Notes: generated from the letters alone by a model not told the origin. 64,000 bases of DNA from Vibrio artabrorum (GCF_024347295.1 NZ_AP025458.1:1860001-1924000); one strand, 5' to 3'. Shown: positions 1 through 10,998, numbered from the stretch's first letter. Numbers and translations: made by a program.

Positions 1-397
1 TTTTTTTGATCACTTCTATCGCTTTAATGTGATCATTTTGCGCAATATGATGAAGGTAAGATTGAATATCGACGCCTGCTGGGCAAGCCGTTTGACATGG
101 CGCCTCACAGTCGGCGTAATGATCGACCATAATCCGGTTCAGAGCTTGTTGGCGATGGGTCGTTAATTGTTTTGACTGAGTATTGATATTCAATCCATTA
201 GACACCTCTAGCTCACAAGAGCGTGTCACTCCCATCCCCTCGACTTCGACCACACACAAATCACACGGTACTTTATCCGCTGTTTTATTCAAACCACATA
301 AAGATGGAATCTCTAAACCGCATGTTTTTGCCGCCTCAAGAACGGTCTGTCCTTGTTCGACAATCCGAAACTTACCATCAATGACGATCTGAATCAT
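1..397 (-). CDS. Formate dehydrogenase alpha subunit, N-terminal part of a large fused form (partial at window edge)
   Basis: Only the first ~132 residues are visible; the gene continues beyond base 1. The start ATG is at 397. Residues 1-75 form a plant-type 2Fe-2S ferredoxin domain with the cysteines in SLCGLNKTADKVPCDLC and a later RSCELEV, as in NuoG and NAD-linked formate dehydrogenase alpha subunits. From about residue 104 the chain reads CEAPCQTACPAGVDIQ, the cysteine-rich segment typical of glutamate-synthase small-subunit/DPYD-type FeS domains. Ferredoxin followed directly by this segment matches the long Vibrio proteins annotated as formate dehydrogenase alpha subunits, in which an FAD/NAD(P) oxidoreductase module is inserted before the molybdopterin domain. 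The catalytic part is outside the window, so formate as substrate is inferred from family resemblance. A different NADH-linked FeS oxidoreductase is the main alternative. Confidence 0.75.
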   Translation of the reverse strand, partial: MIQIVIDGKFRIVEQGQTVLEAAKTCGLEIPSLCGLNKTADKVPCDLCVVEVEGMGVTRSCELEVSNGLNINTQSKQLTTHRQQALNRIMVDHYADCEAPCQTACPAGVDIQSYLHHIAQNDHIKAIEVIKK

Positions 398-654
398 AAC
401 TAAGTCCTGCCTATATCTTTCACAAATTCGCGAGTTATCTACAACTGAGATTAAGTAATACAATATTTTTTAATATTATTAAATCTATATCAATACCATA
501 CATTGATTCCGGTTTTGTGCGTGTGACCTCAAACAAGTTCCATTGATATTCGCCACAAGGTATGAGTGGTCCTATCAGTCATCAAAAATGCGCTCTGCGC
601 CGTCGAATTAATGCTTGAAAGTAGAACCCATTGGAGAAAGCAAGATTCTAGGTA
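398..654. other. Intergenic region, upstream of the formate dehydrogenase gene
   Basis: This AT-rich stretch carries the promoter side of the leftward formate dehydrogenase gene. It contains an inverted repeat ATCAAT (489-494) / ATTGAT (502-507) with a 7-nt spacer that could be an operator. No gene is supported; the short rightward reading frame at 615-833 overlaps the mukB terminator and the end of mukB. Confidence 0.4.
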
Positions 655-684
655 CAAAAAAGCCCCCAATAGTTAGGGGCTTTG
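655..684 (-). terminator. Rho-independent terminator of the muk operon
   Basis: Read leftward, AAAGCCCC (683-676) pairs with GGGGCTTT (666-659) and is followed by a T run. It lies about 50 bp past the mukB stop codon. Confidence 0.8.
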
Positions 685-732
685 AATCGCGACCATGGAG
701 CCGTTTTCGAACTTATCGCTCAGGCATCAAAG

Positions 733-3700
733 TTACAGCTCAGCTTCTTCGACAAGCTCTTGCACTGGAGAGGCGGGTTTATTTTGAGCAAAGCCACGTA
801 AGCCAACCACATGCACGTGTTCGTGATCTTTAAAGACCTTACGTACCAGTTTGTAGGTTGTGCCTTTCTCTGGGCTGATGTTCTCTGGGGCTGCAATCAG
901 AAGTTGCATACCTAGGCGGTCACACAGCTCAAACAGCGTAGAAATAGATTTCGCATCCAAACGTGCGGCTTCATCAAGGAACAGCAAGCGACATGGCACG
1001 ATGTCTTTACTACGAAGTCGACGAGACTCCTCTTCCCAACTCTGAACCACCATCAATAGGATAGACTGACCTGTACCGATCGCCTCACCCGTAGAAAGCG
1101 CGCCAGATTCCGCTTGTAACCAACCGTCTGAGCCACGATTAACTTCAACACTGAGTTCTAAGTAGTTACGGTAATCCAGTAGCTCTTCACCCAGCACTTG
1201 CGGAGAACGTTGACCCATGTCGATGTGTGGGTTCACACGTTGGAACAACTTCGCCATCGCTTCAGAGAAGGTGAAGCGAGTCGTCTCGAACAAGTCTTTA
1301 TGCTGCTCTTGTTGAGTCGCTAAGCCCGATAGCAAGATTTCGTGGCTTTCACGGATCTTAACATTCAAACGTACGCCTTTAACCTGACCAAAGTAAATGT
1401 TCGACAAGCCTTGGTTCAGCATACGAATACGGTTCTGCTCACGCTGAATCGTCTTCTTAATGATGCTTGCTACCGACTCAGAGCTGATCGCTAGGCGGTT
1501 TTCACGCAGCGTCAGCTCTTCTGTTAATCGGGCTAACTCAACTTCCATCTCTTCGATGGCTTCAACCGGATCATCCGTATGAATGATGTCTTGGCGAATA
1601 CGCTCGCGAAGATGTTGGTAAACCGCAATATAGAATAGAACCTTACGCTCTGGATGTGCGTTATCTTCAGATAGACGCAGCGAATCACGTAGATCTTCAT
1701 TGTCAGCCACAGCCAGACGCAGTGCACCCAGTGATTTATCCGACATTGAGCGAAGTTCGCCCGCCGTTAGGTAAGCCAGTTCACGCTTGTGTAGACGACG
1801 TTCAACGTCATTCTCACGAGCTAAACGCAGTACTGAACACCAACCTGCTTTTGCTGCAACAACGAAGGTACGAAGCTCTGTGTACTCTTTCTGTACTTTC
1901 TTAAGACGCTTAGCCAGTGCTTTCATCTCAAGTTCAGTTGAGGTGATCGTACGTTCGTATTCGCTCTTACGGCTACGAGAAGTATGCAGACGCTCTTGTA
2001 GCTCGTCACGACGACGTACAGCACGCTCTTCAGCACCTTCATCAGCGTTCACACCGAACTCTTGCAGCTCTTGTTTGAACTCTTGAACCGTCTCTTGCTT
2101 CGCTTGGTGCGAGCTCTTCAGCGCTGCTAATACTTGGTTGTACTGGTTCATCTGTTCGCGAGCTTGCTTCAAGCCATCGCGGCCTTTCGCTCGAGCTTGT
2201 TCTGCTTGAACCAGTTTCGCTTTCAGTTGCTCACTCAGTTCACTGCTCTTATTAAGCAGGTCAACTGAGTCTGCGTAAGCAAAGTAGTGACGACGCTCAA
2301 TTAAATCAGACAGTGCAAACACTTTACCTTTTAGGTTTTGTAGAGCTTGGTCAGCGTGTTGATATTCCGCTTCTAGCGCTTCAAATTGCTCTGGGTCAGC
2401 GTCTAGTGCAGAAACGATTTGCTCTAATGACGCAAGCGCTTTGCCATGAGTGTTCAGGTAAGACTTCGCTTCGCTTAAACGCTCAAGTTGTGCTTCTAAT
2501 TCAGCAAGGCGCTCAGTCAGAGTTTCGTCTTCTAGAATACGCACCATTGGCGCTAATTTATCGAGAGCACTGAGTGCCTGCTTACTTTGTTGAAGCTGGC
2601 TACGTTGCTGTTGCTCTTTAGAATCAAGCTCAGCCAAAGCACGAACAATGTGATTACGCTTATCACGAATCGCAGCAAGTGCTTGCTCTGGATCAGCGTT
2701 AAACGCAACGTGCAGGTGCTTCGCAACAAAGCTGTTGAATGCTTGATACAAACGATTCAGTTTTTGAGCATCAAACGCGGCTTTCGCATGGTTCTCGACC
2801 ACAACGTCACGCTCTTCACGCAATTTATCAAGACGCTGTTCACGAGCCGCACGACCAAACAGCGGGATCTCAGGGAAACGAGAGTAACGCATTTGACGAT
2901 CGTTTAGCTGAACGCATACTGCACCTTCCAACTCATCAGCATTGAACGAGCTGTCATCAAATGCATCAACATCACCTTCAAGGATGTAAAGGTCGTCTGG
3001 GCAATCTTCAAGATCCACCAGCTTCTCTTTAATACCATCAAGGTCAGACACTACAATAGCGTGACGAGCCGGGCCGTACATCGCACTGAAGTACGGTGCA
3101 TCACCAATCGTGATGTCATCGTAGATCTCAGAAAGCAGCACGCCACCAAGCGTATCCGCTAGGCCTTTCAGGCGAGGATCGTTAGAACCGCCTGGCGAAG
3201 CTAAACGCTCAATCTCTTGCTCAAGTTCAGCACGGCGCGTTGCCAACTGATCTTTTGCTACCGCTTGAGATTTCTCGTCTTCAAGTACTTGCTGCATTTG
3301 AGTCATGACCGCTTGGCTATCTTCTAGCTCAGCGTCTGTTTGATCTCTTAGTGCTTCAAGGGCATCGTTGGCCGTGATCCACGCAGGAGCAATGGACTCA
3401 AGCTTGTGGATCTCTTGATCGTAGTTCTGTTGTACACGACGCTGCTCGCTCTTCGCTTCACGCAGTTCTTCTTGAGCGTACTCAAGAGACTCGATCTGCA
3501 TGGCGTGACGTTCACGCTCTTCATCGAAAACCGCTTCGTCAGTCAGTAAGACGTTGTGTTGTTTTTGGTATTCAGTCGCCAGCTCGTTCGCTTGACGCTG
3601 TTGCGCGACATCACGCGCCATGTCGCGGTGTTGGGCACGCCATTGCTGTTCGTTTTCAACAACGTGTTTTGCGTTACGGCCTTGTTCTAATGCTTGTTTT

Positions 3701-5193
3701 GCGCGGTGAGATGCGTCTTTACGCTCAACATCGCCCACAATACTCTTAACAAGAGACAATGCTTTGTCGAACTGCGCAGAAGCAGCAGAAGACATGTCTA
3801 GTTTATGCTTGGTCGACAGTAGCGTTTGAGTGCTTGATTCTTCTTGTGCTTTTAGCTCAGAAACCAGAGTTAGTGCGCTTTCTGCGGTAATAGCTTCATC
3901 ACCAAGTAGCTGCTTAGTTTTTTCTAATGCTTGAACGGCTTGCTGGTATTGAAGTGCACGAGTCTGCTGAACGTCCAACGCTTGTTGGTAGTCAGCGAGC
4001 TGAGTTTTCAGACTATCCACTTCTTCTTCAGTCATGGTTGCCTGCTCTTCAGCAAGAATGACGCGCTCTTGAGCTTCTTCAACCACCATCATCTGCTCTT
4101 CTAGACGCTCATTAAGCTCTTCTAGGTCTTCGCTGTAGCGAGCAATTTTCTCTTGCTGACGAAGTGCAGTTTGAACCAATTGAAGGTGATCCGAAGCCGC
4201 TTGATAATCTTGCTCTAGTGCCGATTCTTGATCGACAAGTAACTCTAATTCTTCTTGAACGCGGTTCAACAAGTTGTTTTGATCAAGCAAGGTTTCACGA
4301 GAACCAAACAGTTCACCACGGAACTTCATGGTTTGATCAAGCTTGTTACGACGATCGTTGGCATGACGCATGTAATCGGCTGCCACGTAGTTCGTAGATT
4401 CAGTAATCAAATGTTTGAACAAGTCACGATCCGACTGCGTGGTTTTGATCACTTCTAGCGTCATGCGGTTTTCACGCAGTGCTGATTCCATGTCTTGGAA
4501 TGCTTTCTTCACACCACCATTTTGCGGTAGGAGGTAATCACGCAGAGAGCGTGTAATCGCACTTGAAATACCACCATAAAGCGATGCTTCGATCAAACGG
4601 TAGAACTTAGAACGGTCGCTGCTGTTACGCAGTTTCTTCGGTACCACACCGTACTCAAACATTTGCGAATGGTAATCAACAATCGAAGAGAAGGCTTTAA
4701 AGTGAGCGCCTTCGTATTGCGCGACTGCCGCTTTCACGTCGTTCAACTGACAGACACGAGCGTGGCTGTCTGACACGTTCTGAATCAACACATCTGTTGG
4801 TTTCACATGGCTTGGAAGGCCTTGAATAACGAACGGTTTGATGTCGACTTTCTTATCACGACCCGCTACTTGCTGCAGTTTTACCGCAAACAGTAGACGC
4901 TGATTACGAGAGTTCACCACATCTAGCGCGGCATAACATGCGCCTGGCTGAAGCTTACCGTAAAGGCCTTTATCACGAGATGACTGTGAGCTACCCGCTT
5001 CCGTTGTGTTACGAAAATGCAGAAGGCTTTGGTCAGGGATCAGTGCTGTGATGAATGCCGCCATTGTGGTCGACTTACCGGCACCGTTACCACCAGAAAG
5101 TGTTGTAACCAATCCATCTATATCAAAAGTACGCGCAAAAAAGCCGTTCCAGTTGATCATGGTTAATGATTGATACTTACCTCTTTCAATCAT
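733..5193 (-). CDS. mukB: Chromosome partition protein MukB (SMC-like condensin ATPase)
   Basis: MukB is the SMC-type subunit of the MukBEF condensin that organises and segregates the chromosome in gammaproteobacteria. The 1486-residue product has the family length. The N-terminal ATPase lobe carries Walker [10 protein letters not shown] at residues 34-42. A long coiled coil rich in Glu, Gln, Leu and Lys fills roughly 280-1200, interrupted by a globular hinge near 640-790. The C-terminal lobe holds the signature [12 protein letters not shown] and Walker [14 protein letters not shown]. The ATG overlaps the mukE stop (ATGA), indicating translational coupling, and GAAGG lies just upstream. It is last in the operon cmoM-mukF-mukE-mukB, the same order as in E. 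coli. Confidence 0.98.
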   Translation of the reverse strand: MIERGKYQSLTMINWNGFFARTFDIDGLVTTLSGGNGAGKSTTMAAFITALIPDQSLLHFRNTTEAGSSQSSRDKGLYGKLQPGACYAALDVVNSRNQRLLFAVKLQQVAGRDKKVDIKPFVIQGLPSHVKPTDVLIQNVSDSHARVCQLNDVKAAVAQYEGAHFKAFSSIVDYHSQMFEYGVVPKKLRNSSDRSKFYRLIEASLYGGISSAITRSLRDYLLPQNGGVKKAFQDMESALRENRMTLEVIKTTQSDRDLFKHLITESTNYVAADYMRHANDRRNKLDQTMKFRGELFGSRETLLDQNNLLNRVQEELELLVDQESALEQDYQAASDHLQLVQTALRQQEKIARYSEDLEELNERLEEQMMVVEEAQERVILAEEQATMTEEEVDSLKTQLADYQQALDVQQTRALQYQQAVQALEKTKQLLGDEAITAESALTLVSELKAQEESSTQTLLSTKHKLDMSSAASAQFDKALSLVKSIVGDVERKDASHRAKQALEQGRNAKHVVENEQQWRAQHRDMARDVAQQRQANELATEYQKQHNVLLTDEAVFDEERERHAMQIESLEYAQEELREAKSEQRRVQQNYDQEIHKLESIAPAWITANDALEALRDQTDAELEDSQAVMTQMQQVLEDEKSQAVAKDQLATRRAELEQEIERLASPGGSNDPRLKGLADTLGGVLLSEIYDDITIGDAPYFSAMYGPARHAIVVSDLDGIKEKLVDLEDCPDDLYILEGDVDAFDDSSFNADELEGAVCVQLNDRQMRYSRFPEIPLFGRAAREQRLDKLREERDVVVENHAKAAFDAQKLNRLYQAFNSFVAKHLHVAFNADPEQALAAIRDKRNHIVRALAELDSKEQQQRSQLQQSKQALSALDKLAPMVRILEDETLTERLAELEAQLERLSEAKSYLNTHGKALASLEQIVSALDADPEQFEALEAEYQHADQALQNLKGKVFALSDLIERRHYFAYADSVDLLNKSSELSEQLKAKLVQAEQARAKGRDGLKQAREQMNQYNQVLAALKSSHQAKQETVQEFKQELQEFGVNADEGAEERAVRRRDELQERLHTSRSRKSEYERTITSTELEMKALAKRLKKVQKEYTELRTFVVAAKAGWCSVLRLARENDVERRLHKRELAYLTAGELRSMSDKSLGALRLAVADNEDLRDSLRLSEDNAHPERKVLFYIAVYQHLRERIRQDIIHTDDPVEAIEEMEVELARLTEELTLRENRLAISSESVASIIKKTIQREQNRIRMLNQGLSNIYFGQVKGVRLNVKIRESHEILLSGLATQQEQHKDLFETTRFTFSEAMAKLFQRVNPHIDMGQRSPQVLGEELLDYRNYLELSVEVNRGSDGWLQAESGALSTGEAIGTGQSILLMVVQSWEEESRRLRSKDIVPCRLLFLDEAARLDAKSISTLFELCDRLGMQLLIAAPENISPEKGTTYKLVRKVFKDHEHVHVVGLRGFAQNKPASPVQELVEEAEL

Positions 5194-5984
5194 GCTTCAC
5201 CTTCTATTTTGTTCTGCTCGCCAGAGTTTGATTCGTCATCAACACCGGCTTGATCGTTAAAAATGTCATGCTGACTGTTTTCGGTTGCATCTAATTTGGC
5301 TTCTGCTGGCTCTTCATGCAACAAGCTGCCTTGATTTGGCTCTTGCGTATGCACTACTGCTTCGCCATCACGGATCAGACGTAACTGAGCTTCTTTCATG
5401 TCGTCGCCAACACGAACATCGGCACCAAAACGAAATACCGCTTCACTGATTCGGAATTTGCCCGTTTCACCAATCGCAATCAGCATTCCGATACGACGTA
5501 AACGACGTAAAGAGGTCCGCACTTTTTCAAATAGCTTTTCTTTATCTAAGTCAGAACCTGAAGCTCGGTGAGTTGCTAACTTCATCAGTTTCTTCTCATC
5601 AGCCAGCGCCATAAGCTCTTCAAACAACTCTTGGTTAGTGAAGATGCCTTCATGCGCTAAACGTTCTGGACTCAAGTATAAGAAACACAATACCTTGCCA
5701 ACCAACATGTCTAGCTCAGACAATACACTACGACCAATCAGAGACGTAGAACGCGGACGCAAGTAAAAGAAACCTTCCGGCGCTTTTACCAGTTCCGTAT
5801 TGTAGCGTTGGTAGAAATGCTGAAGCTCAACTTCAAAATCGGACAGCAACGCGTGGTTATCGAGATCTTCTGTTGAAACATGCTTACCTGAACGCAGCAT
5901 GCTGTCTAGCGCAGGGAACAGTGGGTTCGCTATCGCTTTTACCAGTTTCTCTGGCATGTAATCATCAGTACTTGTTAATGACAT
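5190..5984 (-). CDS. mukE: Chromosome partition protein MukE
   Basis: MukE is a winged-helix (kite) subunit that binds the MukF dimer and regulates MukB ATPase and DNA loading. The start chosen is ATG 5984, giving 264 residues ([14 protein letters not shown]...), with AAAGG nine bases upstream; it matches the E. coli N-terminus. A TTG at 6005 would add seven residues but lacks family support. The core [21 protein letters not shown] and the [20 protein letters not shown] segment are typical of the family. The acidic C-terminal tail (last ~45 residues) is longer than in E. coli, whose protein is about 230 residues. The gene overlaps the mukF end by 20 bp and the mukB start by 4 bp. Confidence 0.96.
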   Translation of the reverse strand: MSLTSTDDYMPEKLVKAIANPLFPALDSMLRSGKHVSTEDLDNHALLSDFEVELQHFYQRYNTELVKAPEGFFYLRPRSTSLIGRSVLSELDMLVGKVLCFLYLSPERLAHEGIFTNQELFEELMALADEKKLMKLATHRASGSDLDKEKLFEKVRTSLRRLRRIGMLIAIGETGKFRISEAVFRFGADVRVGDDMKEAQLRLIRDGEAVVHTQEPNQGSLLHEEPAEAKLDATENSQHDIFNDQAGVDDESNSGEQNKIEGEA

Positions 5985-7302
5985 TTGCTTGTACCTTTGC
6001 ACCAAAATCGTTAATTGCCTGCCAATCTGGCTGAATAGCCTGATAGTCAGACTCTGAATAACCTAAGCGCACGGCTTGGTCGACAACAATTCTGGCTAAA
6101 TCAAAATGGTGTGTGCGAGGGTGTGCTGCGAGGTAATCGCGTAACACAAGACCAAGGTCAATTGGCGCACCTTGCTGTTTGTGAGCTTTTAACATCTCTG
6201 CGATTCGGTCTGAAAGCAGATCATTCACTTGCTCAAATTCTTCGTACTCGACATCAATTGGCGCTTGCCCCATCACTTCGTCATCACGAAGCACCAGCGC
6301 TTCATCACGAAGATCGGTCAGTTTTTCAGCATCCGCGTAAGTCAGTAGCCAAGGTGCATCAAAGTAATCGGTAACGGATTGACGTAAGCGCTGGCTAAAG
6401 GCACGGTTTTTATCCATATCGATGGCGGTACGGATGAACTTATGAACATGGCGGTCGTAGCCAATCCATAAATCGATCGCTTGCTGGCCCCAGCTGGTGA
6501 TTCGATCGAGCTTCATTTGCAAACCAAATAAGGTTTCACCAACGAACTCGAGCTCATCGTCACCGTAAACAATTTCTTGAATATCGAGGATCTGTGTTTG
6601 CAGTTCATCTCCCGCCGCTTGCAAGGTGTCTTGCAACTCTTTTAGCGTCGCTGAGGTTTCTGATAGCAAAGATTCACAGTTGTTAATCGCCTCTCGCCAA
6701 TCCTTATTTAAAAGGTCAGCAATTTGCTGCTTAACAGTTTGCTGCTGCTCATCCATGACACGTTGGTTAAGATCGATTTGATCGAAAATTTCACCTACAG
6801 AGTACTTAAGCACACCGTAAACGTTCTTTCTCCAATGTCCTGGCGTGCCGCCCTTTTGCGCCGCTTCAATGGCTTTTGCCATCTCACCCGCGACCATCGA
6901 AAGTTGGATAGACAGTTTTAATTTAGAAAACTGACGGTGACGTAAGTAATAATCGGAAATACCAATCGCTAATGGCGATAAGCGATAAATGCTCGCACCA
7001 TCCGTTATCTCACTGGTAAAGCGACTAACCAACTTCTGTTTAACAAGCTCATTGATGGCATTGTTGGCTCGAAACGCTGACGCTTCGCCAGTATCTTCAA
7101 ACAGACGAGTGACAATAGTAAATGCATCGTGCAATTCACCTTCGCCCAACTCTTCATCGAACCTTTCATGGCTTAGTACTGCGATAGCAATTAAAAATGC
7201 TAATCGCTCTGGCGGCAAGTTTAATGAAAAATCATGCTGCTTGACCCAGCCCACCAACTCATCAATTGGCTGCTCTTCGGCAGTTTGAGTCATTTCACTC
7301 AT
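5965..7302 (-). CDS. mukF: Chromosome partition protein MukF (kleisin)
   Basis: MukF is the kleisin that bridges the MukB heads and dimerises through its N-terminal winged-helix region. The 445-residue length fits the family (440 in E. coli). Conserved blocks include [19 protein letters not shown] near residue 78, the central helical region [19 protein letters not shown], and the C-terminal [13 protein letters not shown]. The ATG at 7302 is preceded by AGGAA at good spacing. A gap of about 125 bp separates it from cmoM; mukE follows with overlap. Together with mukE and mukB it forms the complete MukBEF set. Confidence 0.97.
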   Translation of the reverse strand: MSEMTQTAEEQPIDELVGWVKQHDFSLNLPPERLAFLIAIAVLSHERFDEELGEGELHDAFTIVTRLFEDTGEASAFRANNAINELVKQKLVSRFTSEITDGASIYRLSPLAIGISDYYLRHRQFSKLKLSIQLSMVAGEMAKAIEAAQKGGTPGHWRKNVYGVLKYSVGEIFDQIDLNQRVMDEQQQTVKQQIADLLNKDWREAINNCESLLSETSATLKELQDTLQAAGDELQTQILDIQEIVYGDDELEFVGETLFGLQMKLDRITSWGQQAIDLWIGYDRHVHKFIRTAIDMDKNRAFSQRLRQSVTDYFDAPWLLTYADAEKLTDLRDEALVLRDDEVMGQAPIDVEYEEFEQVNDLLSDRIAEMLKAHKQQGAPIDLGLVLRDYLAAHPRTHHFDLARIVVDQAVRLGYSESDYQAIQPDWQAINDFGAKVQANVINKY

Positions 7303-7427
7303 TGTGGTTCCTGTTACTGTTCTTAGTCATATCAAACAACAAGTCTGATATAACGCCTATTTTTAATACGCAGCTTCATACTATTGCATAACGCGTGTTG
7401 TGACATCTTTTACCACATCCATCGCCG

Positions 7428-8213
7428 TTATGGCTTAGGTTTTTGAGCCCAAACATGAATGTAGCGGCCTAGAGACAAGTATGGCTCTTGGCGGCATAGC
7501 TGCTTTTCTAGTTCCAGCACATCTTCAAATTGGTAATCGCCCATGTACTCCATATTGCCTATGTAATCACTGAAAGAGCGAATGCCTGATTTACCGCAAA
7601 TATCAAGACCTGCATCTTCGATCCATTGGTAAACCTCTTCAGGCTTCAAGCCTTTTTGTGGTTGCAGCTTAAACCGTTTTCGGTGTGGCATCCCATTCAA
7701 TACATGAGGAATGTTGCCACAAATCACATTTTTCAGGACTAAACCATGGTGGTTATAAAACATAATCGAGGCCACACCACCCGGTTTTAGTTGTTCAAGC
7801 AATAAATCAAGCGCCTCTTTCGGGTTGGCTAGCCACTCCATCACGGCGTGAAACATCACCAAATCGACTTGATCATCGAGATGTTCTGCGACTTTTTGCA
7901 CCGGAGAATGGATAAACCGATATTGTGTTAGTAAACCCGCTTCTGTAATTCCTTCTTGCGCTAGTTTAAGCATCTCAGAAGAGAGATCACATAAAGAAAC
8001 ATTATGCCCAAGTGCGGCGATTCTTTGCGACATCTGTGCAAGTCCGCCCCCGGCATCAAGAACATGCAGCGGTGAAGGACAGCCTTCTAATTGGGTTAAA
8101 GCTTGTTCTAAATCTTCCCAAACGATGCTCTGACGGATCTCTCCTTTGTCAGACCCGTAAATATTTTTTGCAAATTTGTGGGCAATATCGTCGAAATTAC
8201 GGTCTTCAGTCAC
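7428..8213 (-). CDS. cmoM: tRNA 5-carboxymethoxyuridine methyltransferase CmoM (SmtA)
   Basis: CmoM methylates the carboxyl of cmo5U at the wobble position of certain tRNAs, giving mcmo5U, using S-adenosylmethionine. The 261-residue protein has the class I methyltransferase motif VLDAGGGLAQMSQRI near residue 50 and the conserved N-terminus DRNFDDIAHKFAKNIYG. The central FHAVMEWLANP and MFYNHHG segments and the C-terminal SLGRYIHVWA agree with E. coli CmoM. The start codon is GTG at 8213; no better in-frame ATG lies nearby and the ribosome site is weak. It is the first gene of the cmoM-mukFEB group, as in E. coli, where it was long called smtA. Confidence 0.93.
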   Translation of the reverse strand: MTEDRNFDDIAHKFAKNIYGSDKGEIRQSIVWEDLEQALTQLEGCPSPLHVLDAGGGLAQMSQRIAALGHNVSLCDLSSEMLKLAQEGITEAGLLTQYRFIHSPVQKVAEHLDDQVDLVMFHAVMEWLANPKEALDLLLEQLKPGGVASIMFYNHHGLVLKNVICGNIPHVLNGMPHRKRFKLQPQKGLKPEEVYQWIEDAGLDICGKSGIRSFSDYIGNMEYMGDYQFEDVLELEKQLCRQEPYLSLGRYIHVWAQKPKP

Positions 8214-8328
8214 GGCTACTTGAGTTATTATGTCCTATCATGCCTGCTATTCTGTCACAGGAATTTCAGGAATAAAGAGGCGATGTCTCTTTTTACTACT
8301 AAGTGATGTTTTTTCGGACTATTCGGAT

Positions 8329-9174
8329 ATGTTTGAGCTGAAAAAAGTAGTGTCTTCGTTATTGATGCCACTACCAGCAATGTTAATTCTCGCTTTTCTG
8401 GGTTTAGCCCTAGTGATGTTTACTACCAAAAGGAAGACCGGTTGCCTAGTTACCCTTTCAGCCCTTTGTGGTATTTTCCTGATCGCTTTCCAGCCAGTTT
8501 CTAGTCAACTTTTAATGCCCATGGAAAGGCAACACACCGCATTTTTACCTATCGATGATACCGTCGATTACGTTATGGTTCTCGGAAGTGGTCACGTCGT
8601 CGACGATCAAATACCGCCAACGTCAGAGCTTAGCCGTACCGGTTTGATGCGTTTAACGGAAGGGATTCGTATTCTACGACTTTACCCAGGAGCCAAACTC
8701 ATTCTCTCTGGCTACGGGGGGGGTACGGAAGTCAGTAATGCAAGAATGATGGCCAAAGTCGCCTTATCACTCGGCGTGTCAAAACCCGATATCATTTTAC
8801 TTGAAACCGCAAAAGACACCTGGGAAGAAGCTCGTCAAGCCGCCGCATTTGTTAAAAATAAAAAGATGATTTTAGTCACGTCTGCTAGCCACATGAGCCG
8901 TGCACTGAATGAGTTTCATAATGCCGGCATCAACCCATTACCGGCACCCACCAACTACCTTGCACAAGAAGGCATTGTTGAACCTTGGAATAAATACATG
9001 CCAAAGGCGCTCTACCTTGAGCAAACTGAACGTTACTGGCACGAAAGAATGGGGTTAATTTGGCAAGGTCTACGCGATTGGCTAGACACCAGTAATAACC
9101 ATTCAGAAGAGCCTGTTGTTATCCCTACACCTTCTATCTTAGAAGACGATGATGTTACCGCGGCCCTGCCATAA
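8329..9174 (+). CDS. elyC: Envelope biogenesis factor ElyC (DUF218)
   Basis: ElyC is an inner-membrane protein needed for normal peptidoglycan assembly, reported in E. coli to matter at low temperature. ATG 8329 gives 281 residues starting MFELKKVVSSLLMPLP, matching the E. coli N-terminus; upstream in-frame codons lack support. Two membrane helices lie at about residues 8-30 and 35-56. The periplasmic DUF218 domain follows, with VDYVMVLGSGHVVD, SGYGGGTEVSNA, LETAKDTWEEA and VTSASHMSRA. It is divergent from cmoM across a short promoter region. The coding sequence contains a run of eight G at 8716-8723, which could be prone to slippage. Confidence 0.92.
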   Translation: MFELKKVVSSLLMPLPAMLILAFLGLALVMFTTKRKTGCLVTLSALCGIFLIAFQPVSSQLLMPMERQHTAFLPIDDTVDYVMVLGSGHVVDDQIPPTSELSRTGLMRLTEGIRILRLYPGAKLILSGYGGGTEVSNARMMAKVALSLGVSKPDIILLETAKDTWEEARQAAAFVKNKKMILVTSASHMSRALNEFHNAGINPLPAPTNYLAQEGIVEPWNKYMPKALYLEQTERYWHERMGLIWQGLRDWLDTSNNHSEEPVVIPTPSILEDDDVTAALP

Positions 9175-9242
9175 AGCTTTCTCACTTGGTCATGGACTTT
9201 GGGAAAGCAATAAGTGAATGACTGAAAAAAATGAGCCGTTAT

Positions 9243-9280
9243 AAAAAAAGCCGAGACATATACTCTGTCTCGGCTTTTTT
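9243..9280. terminator. Bidirectional rho-independent terminator between elyC and torR
   Basis: Perfect stem AGCCGAGACA (9249-9258) / TGTCTCGGCT (9266-9275), with T after and A before, so it can end both convergent genes. Confidence 0.9.
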
Positions 9281-9340
9281 ACGCTTATTGTCTCGTTGCT
9301 GATTAATTGTCTCGTTACTGATTAAACGCCACTAAAAACT

Positions 9341-10054
9341 TTAATCACCGGCGAACATGTAACCTTCACCATGCACCGTTACAAAAATTTGTGGATTCTT
9401 AGGGTCAAACTCCATTTTGGCACGCATGCGACGAATCAGTACGTCGATGGTACGATCATTAGGCGCATCCACTCGGTGGCTGATCATGTTCAGAATACGT
9501 TCGCGACTTAATACCTGATTAGGGTAAGAAGATAGTGCGACGAGTAACTCATACTCGGCCTTAGTTAATTTCACCGGTTCGCCATTTTTGCTCAGCGCTC
9601 GGCGAGGAATATCAAACGTCCATTCACCGAAACGAACAACGGATTCATTGTCATCTTGCTCTTCGTGCCCCGTCGCCGTTTTGCGAGCGGCAGCAATACG
9701 CCAAAGTAAGTTTTTAACTCGAACCAACAGTTCGCGTAGTTCAAAGGGTTTAGTCACATAGTCGTCTGCACCCATTTCAAGGCCTACGATTTTGTCGATG
9801 CTATCCGTACGCCCAGTAACTAAAATAATTCCAATGTCTGATTGACTGCGTAATTCGCGAGTTAGCATCAATCCATCTTCACCGGGTAAATTGATGTCGA
9901 GCATAATGAGGTCAACGCTGTTTTCTTTCAAAACGTTTCTCATTTGAGCACCGCTCTCTGCTTCACTCACGGTGTAACCTTCATTCTGGAAATATCCAAC
10001 CAGTTTACTGCGGGTTACCACATCATCTTCAACGACCAATACGTGATAGCTCAT
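9341..10054 (-). CDS. torR: Response regulator TorR (OmpR/PhoB family)
   Basis: In E. coli, TorR activates trimethylamine-N-oxide respiration genes after phosphorylation by TorS. The 237-residue protein has a receiver domain (residues 3-115) with acidic pocket VVEDD, phospho-acceptor Asp53 in LIMLDINLP and Lys in DYVTKPFELREL. A winged-helix DNA-binding domain occupies about 138-235 (KLTKAEYELLVALSSYPNQV, IDVLIRRMRAKM, VHGEGYMFAGD). The stretch GIILVTGRTDSIDKIVGLEMGADDYVTK is much closer to TorR than to ArcA. No torS, torT, torC or torA is adjacent; torD is the divergent neighbour. Confidence 0.9.
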   Translation of the reverse strand: MSYHVLVVEDDVVTRSKLVGYFQNEGYTVSEAESGAQMRNVLKENSVDLIMLDINLPGEDGLMLTRELRSQSDIGIILVTGRTDSIDKIVGLEMGADDYVTKPFELRELLVRVKNLLWRIAAARKTATGHEEQDDNESVVRFGEWTFDIPRRALSKNGEPVKLTKAEYELLVALSSYPNQVLSRERILNMISHRVDAPNDRTIDVLIRRMRAKMEFDPKNPQIFVTVHGEGYMFAGD

Positions 10055-10093
10055 CTACACCACTTTTCTTATTTAATAGTTTCATTGACTATT

Positions 10094-10103
10094 CTATTCA
10101 TAA
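10094..10103 (+). promoter_or_regulatory. Possible Tor box in the torR-torD intergenic region
   Basis: CTATTCATAA matches eight of ten positions of the E. coli Tor box CTGTTCATAT. It lies 40 bp upstream of the torR start and about 210 bp from torD. A single imperfect copy is weak evidence; autoregulation of torR is inference. Confidence 0.3.
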
Positions 10104-10309
10104 CTAGTAACAATTCTAGTCGTACAGAAGATAAAAGCCAGAAAGATGATTTTTTTTTGATACAAGACAATCTTAAACCTTGCTATTTATCGCTCATCGC
10201 AATTCAATATAGGCATTATTGCTAGCGAGTGACGTTGTACTCTACAAATATCACGGTTAGTTAGCCTTCGTAGCCAAGCAATACGAAAGACGATATTAGG
10301 ATTAATCAA

Positions 10310-10957
10310 ATGAAAGATACGAAAGCGTTCAACGAACAAAGAGCAGAAATATATTGGTGGCTATCAAGCTTATTCGCTAAAGAACTCACTCAAGAAGAGC
10401 TTGATCACTATCATTCTGTCGAAATTCGTTCCTTTCTGACTGGTTTAGGGGAAAATGAAACACTTAAGCCAGCAATCGACAGCTTGGTAGACGCGCTCAA
10501 CCGTTTACAAACTCGTGAAGATGCACAGTTAGAGCTAGCAGCTGACTTCTGTGATCTATTTTTAAAAACGGATAAGCATGGCGCCCTTCCTTACGCTTCA
10601 ATGTATATCGGTGAGACGGGGTTATTAAACGATAAACCTGCAAAAGATATGGAAGAGATCATGGCGAAACACAATTTAGTCGTGAATCAAGATCTCAAAG
10701 AACCAGCAGATCACATTGCCATCGAACTCGACTTTCTTGGCAACCTGATCATCCGCTCTAACGACACTGAGTGTGAGGATGAGCTAGAGAAATCGTTTGC
10801 TAGTCAGCAGCAATTTATCGAACAAACACTGCTGACTTGGTTACCAAAGTTCAATGCAAAATGTCACGACATCGATTCATTCGGTTTCTATGCATCGGTT
10901 TCATCCCTACTTGTTGCTTTCTGTAACCTAGACACTCTATATTTGGCGGGTGAATAA
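10310..10957 (+). CDS. torD: TorD-family molecular chaperone for a molybdoenzyme
   Basis: TorD is a cytoplasmic all-helical chaperone that holds the TMAO reductase TorA apo-form ready for molybdenum cofactor insertion and guards its Tat signal. The 215-residue product has the diagnostic [16 protein letters not shown] segment near residue 137 and the helical [26 protein letters not shown] block. It is divergent from torR across 255 bp. The reductase itself is not in the window, so the client could be TorA elsewhere on the genome or a related DMSO/TMAO reductase. Confidence 0.88.
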   Translation: MKDTKAFNEQRAEIYWWLSSLFAKELTQEELDHYHSVEIRSFLTGLGENETLKPAIDSLVDALNRLQTREDAQLELAADFCDLFLKTDKHGALPYASMYIGETGLLNDKPAKDMEEIMAKHNLVVNQDLKEPADHIAIELDFLGNLIIRSNDTECEDELEKSFASQQQFIEQTLLTWLPKFNAKCHDIDSFGFYASVSSLLVAFCNLDTLYLAGE

Positions 10958-10998
10958 ACGGGCAGTATGACTCGGTCAATAAATTCAGATAATGTGAC

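Noticed and set aside
615..833. Reading frame of 72 residues opposite the mukB 3' end
   Set aside because: It runs through the muk terminator and overlaps mukB on the other strand; no family resemblance.
9341..10054. ArcA identity for the response regulator
   Set aside because: The linker and receiver segments (IILVTGRTDSIDKIVGLEMG) are TorR-like, and torD is adjacent.
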